Positions 1 through 8,956 of a stretch of DNA of 64,000 nucleotides are shown here, in pieces (position 1 is the stretch's first letter; every line of letters starts with the position of its first letter). The DNA lies in assembly GCF_034928825.1 (NCBI RefSeq), contig NZ_JAYFUL010000007.1, forward strand, positions 127,548 to 191,547. Reading direction: 5' to 3'. This DNA comes from Arcicella aquatica (GTDB lineage: Bacteria; Bacteroidota; Bacteroidia; Cytophagales; Spirosomataceae). The translations under genes were made by a program, and so were the position numbers. Under the pieces are notes generated by a model that did not search any database, was not told the origin of the DNA, and was given only the letters and a program-made list of their open reading frames with translations.

Positions 1-222
1 CAACATCTGTCCAGGGTCAACGGCAATAAGGATTTTTTGTCCCATTGCTTCTTCCTTGATACGGTCAGTGATTTCTTTAGCTACTTTATAGTTAACGTCG
101 GCATCCATCAAAGCCTTGCGGATTTCCTTGACAGTACTTGCTACATTGACATCCGTGATACGTCCCTTACCTTTCAGGGTACGCATTGCGGTGGTTATTT
201 TACTGCTTAAATTCTCAAACAT
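1..222 (-). CDS. ffh: Signal recognition particle GTPase Ffh, N-terminal part (runs off the window)
   Basis: The first 74 codons are present; the rest lies left of the window. The product is the SRP54-type protein that binds 4.5S RNA and signal sequences of nascent membrane proteins and delivers them to FtsY. The visible residues are the helical N domain. They open with MFENLSSKITTAMRTLKGKG, followed by ITDVNVASTVKEIRKALMDA and a DVNYKVAKEI stretch, which is the usual Ffh N-domain pattern; the GTPase G domain is not in view. The start ATG (complement of 220-222) agrees with the family's usual N-terminus. A Bacteroidota-type -7 box lies about 200 bases upstream on the same strand. The identification rests on this N domain only, but the pattern is characteristic. 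Confidence 0.9.
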   Translation of the reverse strand, partial: MFENLSSKITTAMRTLKGKGRITDVNVASTVKEIRKALMDADVNYKVAKEITDRIKEEAMGQKILIAVDPGQML

Positions 223-743
223 TTTTATCTATTGCTTCTAATTTTTCTTGTATGATTTTGCTCAAAATTAATTTTTACAAAGTTTAGTCATTATTGACAC
301 TCCTAAACTTTTTTCAGAACGATTTGTATTTTTTCATAATCAAAACTAATCCAACATCTAAAGATCTTTTTATCTCAGATTTATTTTTGTGACAAGTCAT
401 TTCTCTACAATTTTGAGTTACAATACAAAGGTACAAAATTCTTAATAAAACAGTAGAGAATGATTTATGTATGTTGTATGTGAATCAAGGCTTTCAAAAA
501 TCAAATCTAAATAGTTTTAAAATAATTTCATCTACGCAAATACCTTGCGTATTAGCTATTCAACTTTGTATCGTTAAAAAACTTGTCATTGCTTCAAGTA
601 GATTCTCCTTAAGGGTTTCTAATTTATGATAAATCAAGTATTGACATAATCAATTCAATAAAATTGTTTATTTTACTCAGCCAAGTATTAGACCCATCAA
701 AACAACTATTTTTTTCTGAAAAGTAATAAATAGTTTATCGCAA
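223..743. other. Intergenic region between ffh and the RNA-repair cassette
   Basis: This 521-base AT-rich stretch lies between divergent genes and has no convincing coding frame. It holds a candidate minus-strand promoter for ffh at 426-433. No equally good TAnnTTTG box was found for the plus-strand gene at 744, and no RNA gene was recognised. Confidence 0.5.
426..433 (-). promoter_or_regulatory. Candidate -7 promoter box for ffh
   Basis: On the minus strand the sequence reads TACCTTTG, a full match to the Bacteroidota -7 consensus TAnnTTTG. A clear TTG -33 element at 19-21 bases is not seen (CTG is the nearest). It would give an ffh leader of about 200 bases. Confidence 0.45.
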
Positions 744-1778
744 ATGAACATACTATTTAAAACTATAGTAGGTAGCCAAGCCTATGGCACCAATACAGTA
801 AATTCAGATATTGATTATAAAGGCGTATATGCCCAATCGACCAAAGAACTGATTGGGTTTAACTATCTTGAACAAATTGATGTAAATAAAGATGAATGTT
901 ATTATGAAGTGAGGCGATATTTACAATTACTTCAATCTGCCAACCCAACAATGTTGGAGTTGTTGTTTATGCCCAAAGATTGTATCATTGAAAAACATCC
1001 TGCTTTCGATTTAATCATTCGTGAAAGAGATAAATTCCTGACAAAAAAATGTTTACATTCTTTTGGAGGCTATGCTATTGCACAAATAAAAAAAGCTAGA
1101 GGCTTACAAAAAAAGATGAATTGGGAACATGATAAAGTAAAGAGAAAGTCTCCTTACGATTTTTGTTATGTGTACGAAAACGGTAAAACTATTTCATTAT
1201 TAACGTACTTAGGTATTAATCAACTTCTTGAAAACCAGTGTGGATTAGTTGCTTTAAACCATTTTAAAGATTGTTTTTCTTTGTATTATGATGCTCAGAA
1301 TACTTTAGGATATCATGGCATTGTAACTGAAAAAGGAAATGCATTAAAATTATCTTCTATTCCACAAGGAGAACAACCAGTGACTATTTTATATTATAAT
1401 CAGGAAGGATATTCAGCTCATTGCCGAGAATACAACCAGTATAATGAATGGCTGACCAATAGAAATACCCAAAGATATGTTGATATAAACAATCATGGGC
1501 AACAAATAGATGGTAAAAACCTCTTGCATTGCCGAAGATTATTAGATATTGCCCGTGAAATTGCGACAGAAGGAACAATTAATGTTCGACGGCCAAATGC
1601 TAAAGAACTGTTAAAAATAAGGCATGGAGAAATTAATTTGGATGCTTTTATAGAAAATACAGAGTATGACATTCAACAGTTACACCAACTTTATGATATA
1701 TCTACGTTACCAGATGATGTAGAAATACCTTTTGTCAATTCGCTATTACTAGCGGTAAGAGAGGCAGTAAATTTATAG
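744..1778 (+). CDS. RlaP-type nucleotidyltransferase (RNA-repair-associated, DNA polymerase beta superfamily)
   Basis: The 344-residue protein starts with the minimal nucleotidyltransferase signature: GSQAYG at residues 10-15, then SDIDYKGVY from residue 21. S11 would be the phosphate-binding serine and D22/D24 the metal ligands. The layout fits the RlaP family (Pfam PF10127, an RNA-repair-pathway polymerase-beta-like family), whose members add nucleotides or adenylate and often sit beside RNA ligases or Pnkp. A basic segment around residues 110-135 and a helical C-terminus follow. The next gene, a polynucleotide kinase/phosphatase, begins 7 bases after the stop, so the two are almost certainly co-transcribed. 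No RNA ligase gene is adjacent. The fold assignment is strong; the substrate (RNA end, tRNA or other) is inferred from context only. Confidence 0.8.
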   Translation: MNILFKTIVGSQAYGTNTVNSDIDYKGVYAQSTKELIGFNYLEQIDVNKDECYYEVRRYLQLLQSANPTMLELLFMPKDCIIEKHPAFDLIIRERDKFLTKKCLHSFGGYAIAQIKKARGLQKKMNWEHDKVKRKSPYDFCYVYENGKTISLLTYLGINQLLENQCGLVALNHFKDCFSLYYDAQNTLGYHGIVTEKGNALKLSSIPQGEQPVTILYYNQEGYSAHCREYNQYNEWLTNRNTQRYVDINNHGQQIDGKNLLHCRRLLDIAREIATEGTINVRRPNAKELLKIRHGEINLDAFIENTEYDIQQLHQLYDISTLPDDVEIPFVNSLLLAVREAVNL

Positions 1779-1785
1779 CGATTTT

Positions 1786-2715
1786 ATGAAGAAAATATTA
1801 ATATTAAGAGGCTTACCAGCGAGTGGAAAATCCACTTTCGCACGAAAGTTAATTAAAGACAATAAGGGTACATGGAAAAGACTTAACAAAGATGAGTTAA
1901 GAGACATGTTAGATAATTCGGTGTATTCACTAGATAATGAAAAATTTGTGGATACTGTTCGCAATGTGATGCTTATGGAAGCATTGAAAGAAGGCAAAAA
2001 TGTGGTGCTAGACGATACAAACCTTTCAGAAAAATCCATAGAAACGATTCGTGAAGTTGCACAAAAATATGTAAAAGAGACTGGCAAAAAAGTAACCATA
2101 GAGTTTAAAGAATTTGATACTTCTTTAGAGGAATGTATTATTCGAGATGAAAGAAGAGAGAAAAAGGTAGGTCGCGAAGTAATTATGAAGTTTTATCATC
2201 AATATATGTTGAAACAAAATGACACAACTACCGACACCATAAAACCATCAAAATCAAGTGCTAGAGAACGTGGGCCATTTTATGAAGTACAAGACGAGAC
2301 ATTACCACCCGCTATCATTTGTGACTTAGATGGTACTTTAGCCATTATTCATGATAGAAGTCCTTATGATTCAAAAAGCTGCGAAACAGATTTATTGAAT
2401 GAGCCTATTGCAGCAATATCGAAAACCTATTACCAAAAAGGGTCAAAAATCATCTTGATATCTGGTAGAGAAGACAATGCAAAAAGTCAAACGATTAATT
2501 GGTTACATTATAATCGGATTCAATATGATGCCCTTTACATGAGAAAAACAGGTGATAGTCGTAAAGATGCGGAAATTAAGAAAGAGTTTTATGAGCAGTA
2601 TATCAAAAATGTTTTTTTCGTAGAATTCGTTTTAGACGACCGTAATCAAATCGTTGACTTATGGAGAAACGAACTAGGCTTGGCTTGTTTACAAGTAAAC
2701 TATGGAAACTTTTAA
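1786..2715 (+). CDS. T4 Pnkp-like bifunctional polynucleotide kinase/3'-phosphatase
   Basis: The 309-residue protein matches the size and domain order of phage T4 polynucleotide kinase. The N-terminal P-loop kinase domain has GLPASGKST at 9-17 and NKDELR at 34-39, where D36 and R39 correspond to the acceptor-site Asp and Arg of T4 Pnk. The C-terminal HAD phosphatase domain has DLDGT at 180-184 (two catalytic Asp), SGRED at 226-230 and VLDDRNQIVDLWR at 282-294. Known enzymes of this type phosphorylate 5'-OH ends and remove 3'-phosphate or 2',3'-cyclic phosphate, preparing cleaved RNA for ligation. The gene lies 7 bases behind the RlaP-type nucleotidyltransferase, forming an apparent RNA end-repair operon. 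It is followed directly by a repeat element holding a terminator-like hairpin. Both active sites look intact. Confidence 0.88.
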   Translation: MKKILILRGLPASGKSTFARKLIKDNKGTWKRLNKDELRDMLDNSVYSLDNEKFVDTVRNVMLMEALKEGKNVVLDDTNLSEKSIETIREVAQKYVKETGKKVTIEFKEFDTSLEECIIRDERREKKVGREVIMKFYHQYMLKQNDTTTDTIKPSKSSARERGPFYEVQDETLPPAIICDLDGTLAIIHDRSPYDSKSCETDLLNEPIAAISKTYYQKGSKIILISGREDNAKSQTINWLHYNRIQYDALYMRKTGDSRKDAEIKKEFYEQYIKNVFFVEFVLDDRNQIVDLWRNELGLACLQVNYGNF

Positions 2716-2728
2716 TCGTTTAAAACAA

Positions 2729-2971
2729 AAACATGAGTCATCCCGAATTTTAAAATCATAAAAAAGCGGTCGAAAAACTAATCTCGACCGCTTTTTTTTG
2801 ATTGATGAACAACGAATTCCTACTGTTTGAGCGATAGCGAGTTTAGGAATTCTTGATTTTTTTGTTACTTTTTGCATCAAGGCAAAAAGTAAGGTCGAGT
2901 ATAAATCCAAAAATCTCTGAAATCTTTTAAAATTTACTGATTTATGAGAAAATTCGGGATGACTCATGTTT
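2729..2971 (+). repeat. MITE-like repeat element, copy 1 (terminal inverted repeats)
   Basis: A 243-base non-coding element is bounded by perfect inverted repeats of about 22 bases, with core ATGAGTCATCCCGAATTT at the left end and its complement at the right. Inside, in order, are a GC-rich hairpin with flanking A and T runs (2757-2799), a GAATTCCTA...TAGGAATTC inverted pair, and an ACTTTTTGC...GCAAAAAGT hairpin. The same parts, in opposite orientation, make up the second copy at 39058-39343. It carries no open frame of its own. It sits between the convergent pnkp-like gene and pheT. Confidence 0.85.
2757..2799. terminator. Bidirectional intrinsic terminator inside repeat copy 1
   Basis: The nine-base stem AGCGGTCGA (2765-2773) / TCGACCGCT (2784-2792) has a 10-base loop, an A run on the left and eight T on the right. 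It can stop transcripts from the RNA-repair cassette and, read in reverse, from pheT. Confidence 0.75.
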
Positions 2972-2989
2972 ATGAGGATAATATAATAA

Positions 2990-5416
2990 TTATTTTCTAA
3001 TCACCGCTCCGATTTCTTTTTCAAAAGCTGCCATTAGTTTTTCCATAGTTTTATCAATTACTTTATCAGTCAATGTCTGTTCGTAATCTTGAAGAATAAA
3101 GCTTACTGAATATGACTTTTTATCTGCTCCTAAATTCTCGCCTTGATATACATCAAAAACATTAATCTGACGCAACAAGTTTTTCTCGTAATTACGTGCC
3201 AACTTTTGAATTTGGTCAAAAGTAACTGTTTTATCAATCACTAATGAAAGGTCACGACGTACTTCTGGGAATTTTGGTAATTCTACAAAAGCAGCTTTGT
3301 CGTTATATTGTTTGAACAAATAATCCCAGTCAAAATCAGCAAAGAAAACGTGTTGTTTTACCTCTGCTTTTTTAGCTACGCTTGGTTTTACTAATCCTAC
3401 TTTGGCTACTTCTTTTTTATTCAATAGATAGCTTATCCCATATTCAAAAGTAGCAGTGCCTTCTAATGGTTTTGTATCTAAGTTTTTGAAACCTAAACTA
3501 CCCAACACTTTATTTACAGCACTTGCCAAAGTATGAAAAGCTACTTTTTGCGATTTCAATTGCCATGTTTCATTTTCGGTATTTCCTGTCACGTACAATG
3601 CTAAATGGCGTTTTTCAACGTATTTGTCATTGATTTTGTGATAGGTTTTACCAAAATCAAACACTTTTAAATCTTTCTGACGGCGATTGATATTATGGGC
3701 TAATACTTCTAGTCCAGAAAATACCATCGTCTGACGCATCACGCCTAAATCTTCTGATAATTTATTCAAGATTTCAACATCATCATTTGGCAAATCAGCC
3801 TTAACCAACGCTGAATAAGCAGGTTTTGTTAAAGAGTTTGTAATGATTTCGTTAAAACCATTTGCGGCTAAAACCTGAGAGATTTTTAACTGCAATTGTT
3901 CTCTATCTTTCTGAGGGAAGCCAGATAAAAATTCAGTACCCAAATTTTCTGACAACTCTACATTTTCAAAACCATAGATTCTTAGTACCTCTTCGATAAT
4001 ATCAGCTTCACGTGTAACGTCTACACGATAAGGTGGCACAATGGCTGTAAAACCATTTTCATCTTCTCCTTGAATCTGAATATCTAACGATTCAAGAATA
4101 GATTTTACCAAGCTTGTATCCAATGTTTTACCAATCAAACGGTTTACGTTTTTGTATAAAACTGGAATCGTAAAATCTGCAATTGGATTTGGATAAAAAT
4201 CACTTACTTCCGAAGCAACTACGCCACCAGCTAATTCTTGAATCAACAAGGCAGCATACTTTAATGCATATAATTTAGCATTCGGGTCAGTACCACGTTC
4301 AAAACGGAACGAAGCATCTGTTTTCAAAGCATGACGCTGTGCAGTCTTTCTCACAGAAGCTGGGTTGAAATAGGCTACCTCTAAATAAACACGGGTAGTT
4401 TCAGGCTTAATACCAGACTTTGTTCCACCAAAAACACCTGCGATACCCATTGGTTCATCGCCATTACAAACCATCAAATCGGTTTCGCCCAATGTGCGTT
4501 CTACTTCATCAAGCGTGGTAAATTTAGTACCTGCTGGAAGTGTTTTTACAATTACTTGCTGACCAGCAATAGCATTCCAATCATAAGCATGCATTGGTTG
4601 CCCCAAGCCATGACAGATGTAATTGGTAATATCTACAATATTATTAATTGAACGCAAGCCTATTGTTTCTAATGATTTACGCAACCATTCTGGTGACTCC
4701 TGCACTTTTACGCCATCAATCGTAACACCACAAAAACGTGGACAAGCCTCAGGGTCTTCTACGATTAATTCTATCGGGAAATTAGTATTATCTACTTTAA
4801 AAGCTTCTATGGAAGGCAAAGTAATAGCACGACCCGTTTTAGCTTTAATATCACGTGCTACTCCCCAGTGCGATGCAGCGTCTGCACGGTTGGGCGTTAG
4901 TCCAATTTCGATTAACAAATCTGCTTCTAAATTAAAGTATTGAGTAGCAGGCGTACCGTTTGGTAAATCAGTATCCAATATCAAAATACCATCATGCGAA
5001 GTACCAATTCCTAATTCATCTTCTGCACAAATCATCCCTTCTGAAAGATGTCCGTAGGTTTTTTTACTAGTAATTTTAAAAATCTCTACTCCTTTGGCAT
5101 GGTCATAAAGTGTAGTACCTACTGTTGCTACAATTACTTTTTGTCCGGCATCTACATTAGCCGCCCCACAAACAATTTGCGAAGGTGTTTCAGCACCAAT
5201 ATCAACAGTGGTTAAACTTAGTTGCTTTTCTTTCACCATAAATCGTTCGCAAGTAAGTACTTCACCTACTACAAAACCTTCTAAACCGCCCAAAATTGCT
5301 TCGTGACGCTCGATGGATTCTACTTCTAAGCCCGTTCCAGTTAAGAGACTATCTAATTCTTGAGCCGACTCTGTTATTTCTACAAATTGTTTAAGCCAAT
5401 TAAGGGAGATTTTCAT
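2990..5416 (-). CDS. pheT: Phenylalanine--tRNA ligase beta subunit
   Basis: The 808-residue product has the full bacterial PheT order: an N-terminal substrate-binding part starting MKISLNWLKQFVEI, an EMAP/tRNA-binding OB domain (FVVGEVLTCE..., VCGAANVDAGQKVIVATVGT), the B3/B4 editing region (GLTPNRADAASHWGVARDI), the B5 domain and a C-terminal anticodon-binding FDX-ACB domain (FPEVRRDLSLVIDKTVTFDQI). It pairs with PheS, not in this window, to charge tRNA-Phe and to edit Tyr-tRNA-Phe. The open frame extends 39 codons further upstream, but that stretch is unlike any PheT. The ATG at 5416 gives the conserved N-terminus and was chosen. The gene ends just beyond the first repeat element. Confidence 0.96.
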   Translation of the reverse strand: MKISLNWLKQFVEITESAQELDSLLTGTGLEVESIERHEAILGGLEGFVVGEVLTCERFMVKEKQLSLTTVDIGAETPSQIVCGAANVDAGQKVIVATVGTTLYDHAKGVEIFKITSKKTYGHLSEGMICAEDELGIGTSHDGILILDTDLPNGTPATQYFNLEADLLIEIGLTPNRADAASHWGVARDIKAKTGRAITLPSIEAFKVDNTNFPIELIVEDPEACPRFCGVTIDGVKVQESPEWLRKSLETIGLRSINNIVDITNYICHGLGQPMHAYDWNAIAGQQVIVKTLPAGTKFTTLDEVERTLGETDLMVCNGDEPMGIAGVFGGTKSGIKPETTRVYLEVAYFNPASVRKTAQRHALKTDASFRFERGTDPNAKLYALKYAALLIQELAGGVVASEVSDFYPNPIADFTIPVLYKNVNRLIGKTLDTSLVKSILESLDIQIQGEDENGFTAIVPPYRVDVTREADIIEEVLRIYGFENVELSENLGTEFLSGFPQKDREQLQLKISQVLAANGFNEIITNSLTKPAYSALVKADLPNDDVEILNKLSEDLGVMRQTMVFSGLEVLAHNINRRQKDLKVFDFGKTYHKINDKYVEKRHLALYVTGNTENETWQLKSQKVAFHTLASAVNKVLGSLGFKNLDTKPLEGTATFEYGISYLLNKKEVAKVGLVKPSVAKKAEVKQHVFFADFDWDYLFKQYNDKAAFVELPKFPEVRRDLSLVIDKTVTFDQIQKLARNYEKNLLRQINVFDVYQGENLGADKKSYSVSFILQDYEQTLTDKVIDKTMEKLMAAFEKEIGAVIRK

Positions 5417-5582
5417 TCTAAATGCAATGTAAGATTTCGTGATTGAGAATTGTTTTCTTTTAAAAATTTCTCGGAAATACAAAGTTAAACAAAAAATAGA
5501 AGACATAAATAAACCCCACAAGATTGCTTGCATCTTGTGGGGTAAAGATTTTTATTATGAAGACCTGAAAACACGTATGATT

Positions 5583-6935
5583 TTACTTTTTGGGTAAATC
5601 ATAAACTGTTAGTTTTAGGCGGTCTTTTGTTATTGCTGTATTCCATTGTTCTATTTCAGCACTGATTCTGGCTGATTGTGAAGTAGATTGTAATACACCT
5701 GTTCTGTAATATTCTAAAGCAGATTTCAAGCAAGCTTCATTTGCATCACCTAAGTCTTTAGTAAAATCATCCGTTTGAACTTTATCTACCGCAAAACCTT
5801 CGTAAAAATCACCCGTACCTGCTGAATTAACATTTCTAAAAGCGACAGGAAAAGCATAATAGTCCATCGTAGGAATAGCATAATAGCCTACGGGTTTGCC
5901 ATGAGTCGTATTTCCTATCAATTTAACAGTCATAACTGGTTTTAAAGCATTTATTAATTCTTCACTTGCCGACGCCGTTCCTTTATTCACAATGATTACT
6001 ATTTTACTTAATTTCAAGCCATTAGTAGCATTAGTAAAATAATCAGTGCTGTTGTATTGTGTATAATTGCTATTATGTTCGGTTTTGGCAAATACTTTAC
6101 CAATTGCAGTGGCAGGAGCAATTAAATTTCCTAAATAATTAGACACTAACCCGTAGCCTCCTCCATTGTATCTCAAATCTAAAATTAATTCTGTTACATT
6201 TTTTGACTTGAAATCAGCAAATGTTTGGTCTAATACATTAAGCGTAGATTGCGCCGTTTTACCATTAATTGCATCTCCTAAAAAAGAATCAAAATCAAAA
6301 TAACCTACATTGACACCATTTACAGAAAACACTTTCGGGTTTATTACGTAGTCTGATTTATAAGCCGCCGCAGTAAGCGTTAGTGTTTGTTGTGTACCAT
6401 CTGGTTTAAGAAAAACTGTCGTTTGAGTACTTTTGGCAAGCTCTGTATTTAATTGATTAATATTAGCACTAATAGCATCAATTCCATTAATTTTTAATAC
6501 CTGCCAACCACGTTTTATACCCAATAATCCCCCTGGAGACTGTGAATATACTAATTTAACTCTTAAGTCTGTAGCACTCACAAAGGCATACTGTATGCCA
6601 GCATCAGTACTATTCCCGCTTACGTAATTATCCCATACCGATTTTTCAATGGCAAAGCTCCATCTATCCTGATATTTACCATTTACAAAAGGGCTATAAG
6701 TTCTTATTTTCCTCATCACCGAATCAGCGGTTGGATAGCTCGTCGGGTTAAATATAGCTGAACCAGGTAAATTCGTATTCCAGAGGTACAATTCCTGTGA
6801 AATAGCATAAACGCTATCCCTTACATCTTTTGTAGCATTATTAATGACATTGTCCTCTGTTTTCTTGCAGGATGAGAACCAAGTAATCGTAAAAAGCAAT
6901 CCAACAATTGCTATGTTTTTAGTTTTATGAAGCAT
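5583..6935 (-). CDS. S41-family C-terminal processing-type protease, lipoprotein
   Basis: This 450-residue lipoprotein has a signal peptide ending in a lipobox (WFSSC, lipidated C23), so it probably works at the outer or periplasmic membrane. A PDZ-like segment (about residues 120-160, GLLGIKRGWQVLKINGIDA) precedes the S41 catalytic core. GYFDFDSF starts at 211, LILDLRYNGGG at 250-260 and GTASASEEL at 319-327, and K347 follows in THGKPVG. The S322-K347 spacing of 25 residues equals the Ser-Lys dyad spacing of E. coli Prc (S430/K455). The substrate is unknown. It follows the DUF3857 cluster on the same strand but is separated by a strong hairpin at 6967-7014, so it is probably its own unit. 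Confidence 0.88.
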   Translation of the reverse strand: MLHKTKNIAIVGLLFTITWFSSCKKTEDNVINNATKDVRDSVYAISQELYLWNTNLPGSAIFNPTSYPTADSVMRKIRTYSPFVNGKYQDRWSFAIEKSVWDNYVSGNSTDAGIQYAFVSATDLRVKLVYSQSPGGLLGIKRGWQVLKINGIDAISANINQLNTELAKSTQTTVFLKPDGTQQTLTLTAAAYKSDYVINPKVFSVNGVNVGYFDFDSFLGDAINGKTAQSTLNVLDQTFADFKSKNVTELILDLRYNGGGYGLVSNYLGNLIAPATAIGKVFAKTEHNSNYTQYNSTDYFTNATNGLKLSKIVIIVNKGTASASEELINALKPVMTVKLIGNTTHGKPVGYYAIPTMDYYAFPVAFRNVNSAGTGDFYEGFAVDKVQTDDFTKDLGDANEACLKSALEYYRTGVLQSTSQSARISAEIEQWNTAITKDRLKLTVYDLPKK

Positions 6936-6966
6936 ATAAATAAAGTTTAATTCCTCAAAATACAGA

Positions 6967-7014
6967 ACGAATTCAATCTTAAATTATTGGATAATAGCTT
7001 AAGATTGAATTCGT
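6967..7014. terminator. Perfect 16-bp inverted repeat, probable transcription terminator
   Basis: ACGAATTCAATCTTAA at 6967-6982 is repeated exactly in reverse complement at 6999-7014 with a 16-base loop. It lies 31 bases past the stop of the DUF3857 gene at 7045. It has no T run, so termination is inferred from position and stem strength; an operator role for the next gene is possible. Confidence 0.55.
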
Positions 7015-7044
7015 CATTTAGGCAACTTAAATTTTTAGCAAAAG

Positions 7045-8955
7045 TTAAAGTTTCAATACTACTTGTGTTCTATCTGCTTTGCTTACTTTCTTGTAGAATT
7101 CAACAAATTCAGCGTAACTCACAGCAGGAAACTTTCCATGATTTCTAACAAACCTTCTAATATATAATAAGCTTCCATCTTTCATTTGAAATTCTGATTG
7201 ATAAGAACCAAATTTATTTTCAAACTTTACCCCTTCTGGCTTAAACTCTAGTGCTACATTTTTAGGTAATTGATATAATACTGAATCTGTTTCAGTATAG
7301 GCCGTTTTTAGTACTATTTCTGTTTGGCGTGGCTTATCTAAAGCGGGTGGAATAATATGAGTTATCGACATCAAGTTTGGCGTTAAAAACAACCTTGTCC
7401 CACTTTTGGAAGCACATTTTCTAACATTCAAATTTAGCTTTACCGTTGCCACAGGTATCATGCTTTTTTTATCTTGTATAGAAAAATCATTCAATTCAAA
7501 ACTTGGTACGCTAATACTTTTATAAAGCTGTTTTTGTTGTTCATCCCGACTTGATAGATTTTTAATCTCCACATAATCATCCGATAACAGCCCTGTATAT
7601 TCTGTAACTGCCTCGGCAGTAGCATTGCCATCTTCAGCTAAAGTTACCTTTATATTTCTATTTTGCTGGTTATCTTTTGCCTTATAAACAGGGGTGTGGA
7701 CTAACTTTCCTCCTTCTGGTGTTGCCAACAAAGCGTATCTATCACTGGTAAAATCAGACAAATAGCCAAAAGCATTATCTTGTGAAGTACATTCTAACCA
7801 TATAGTATCCGTTTTCATAGGTACACAAACAATTACATGATTGAATTGCTGAGACGGAAAGTCTGTCTGAATATCTCTTTCATTACTACCTCCTCTAATA
7901 GAAGCATAAAATGATTCTATCCCTACATTTTTCAATAATGCCTTTGTATAGTTGGAGAGTGCCTTACAATCGCCATAGCCTTTTTCAGCTACATAACTAG
8001 CTTCAAATGGTTGCCACCCACCAATACCCAATTGGATAGAAATATATCGGGTTTTAGACTGTAAATATTCATATATTTTCTTAACCTTTAGCTTAGGGTC
8101 AGTAATATTGGCTACCAATTGTTTTACTTCCTGTTGAATATTTTCAGGTAAAATATCTCTTCCTTCGCACAAAGTGTTATCAAACAATCCGATGTCTTTC
8201 CAAGTTTTCAAACTTCCCTTAAAGCCCTCCACCTCAAATTCATTCGGAGCGGTTAATACTCCTTTTCCATAGCGTGTCCATTTAGGCGAATATGTTTCAT
8301 TTTCATAAACTTTCATCCCCTTTACTTGCCAATTATAAGTAGTACCTTCTGGCTTGTTTTCCACAGTAGGTTCAGCCATCCCATTAATGCTTTTATAACG
8401 CAATGGCATACCTGTTGGCATTTGTATTTTCAATGAAGATTGTTCAACTGTTACATTTTCCTCATCTTCTTGCGGGAACCACATTGGATAAAAGAGCAAA
8501 TTTTTATTAAGTGTCTCCGTAATAAACTCTACTGTAAAAGGGAAAAGAGCATATCGAAATTCAGCGTGTTTATAGCGATTATCACCAAAAAGTGTTCCGT
8601 TACCGTTCGCACTTCCGTCTTGAATATCATCTTTCTTGAGTTTCTTTACTTTCTCTCCATTACTATCATACAATACCCCTTCAAAATTGTTCACTTTTTG
8701 AAGTTTATTATAAAATAAATTCATAGAGGCATAAGCCAATCCTTGTTCATCAAGGATTGTAATAACTGTATGCTGTTTTTCTATGGCTTCACCTAAGTTT
8801 TTTACGATAAAAACTGTTTCACTATTTCTGATGACAGCATGAGCCTTTTCCTTTAATTCAGCAGGAATACTGGCCACCGTCCAAGTATTCTGAGCAAAAG
8901 AATTACTCAGCGTAGCAATGAATAGTAGCGAACTTATTATGAATGATTTCATCAT
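7045..8955 (-). CDS. DUF3857/transglutaminase-like secreted protein (catalytic triad largely intact)
   Basis: The 636-residue protein has a signal peptide (cut after SFAQ, about residue 22), an N-terminal DUF3857 beta-rich domain to about residue 270 and a transglutaminase-like domain with GYGDCKALSNY at 326-336. C330 is the candidate nucleophile and H373 (FNHVIV) the histidine; the third position is a glutamate (E388, WLECTS) rather than aspartate. A DUF3858-like beta domain ends the protein. Family members are periplasmic or surface proteins of unknown substrate, thought to cleave or modify proteins. It is the third gene of a tight cluster: its start is one base from the stop of the gene at 8957-10951. 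Unlike its two neighbours it keeps Cys and His, so it may be the only active member. Confidence 0.82.
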   Translation of the reverse strand: MMKSFIISSLLFIATLSNSFAQNTWTVASIPAELKEKAHAVIRNSETVFIVKNLGEAIEKQHTVITILDEQGLAYASMNLFYNKLQKVNNFEGVLYDSNGEKVKKLKKDDIQDGSANGNGTLFGDNRYKHAEFRYALFPFTVEFITETLNKNLLFYPMWFPQEDEENVTVEQSSLKIQMPTGMPLRYKSINGMAEPTVENKPEGTTYNWQVKGMKVYENETYSPKWTRYGKGVLTAPNEFEVEGFKGSLKTWKDIGLFDNTLCEGRDILPENIQQEVKQLVANITDPKLKVKKIYEYLQSKTRYISIQLGIGGWQPFEASYVAEKGYGDCKALSNYTKALLKNVGIESFYASIRGGSNERDIQTDFPSQQFNHVIVCVPMKTDTIWLECTSQDNAFGYLSDFTSDRYALLATPEGGKLVHTPVYKAKDNQQNRNIKVTLAEDGNATAEAVTEYTGLLSDDYVEIKNLSSRDEQQKQLYKSISVPSFELNDFSIQDKKSMIPVATVKLNLNVRKCASKSGTRLFLTPNLMSITHIIPPALDKPRQTEIVLKTAYTETDSVLYQLPKNVALEFKPEGVKFENKFGSYQSEFQMKDGSLLYIRRFVRNHGKFPAVSYAEFVEFYKKVSKADRTQVVLKL

Positions 8956-8956
8956 T

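Noticed and set aside
2689..2967. 92-codon minus-strand frame across repeat copy 1
   Set aside because: It lies inside the non-coding repeat; the second copy does not keep the frame and the translation has no family pattern.
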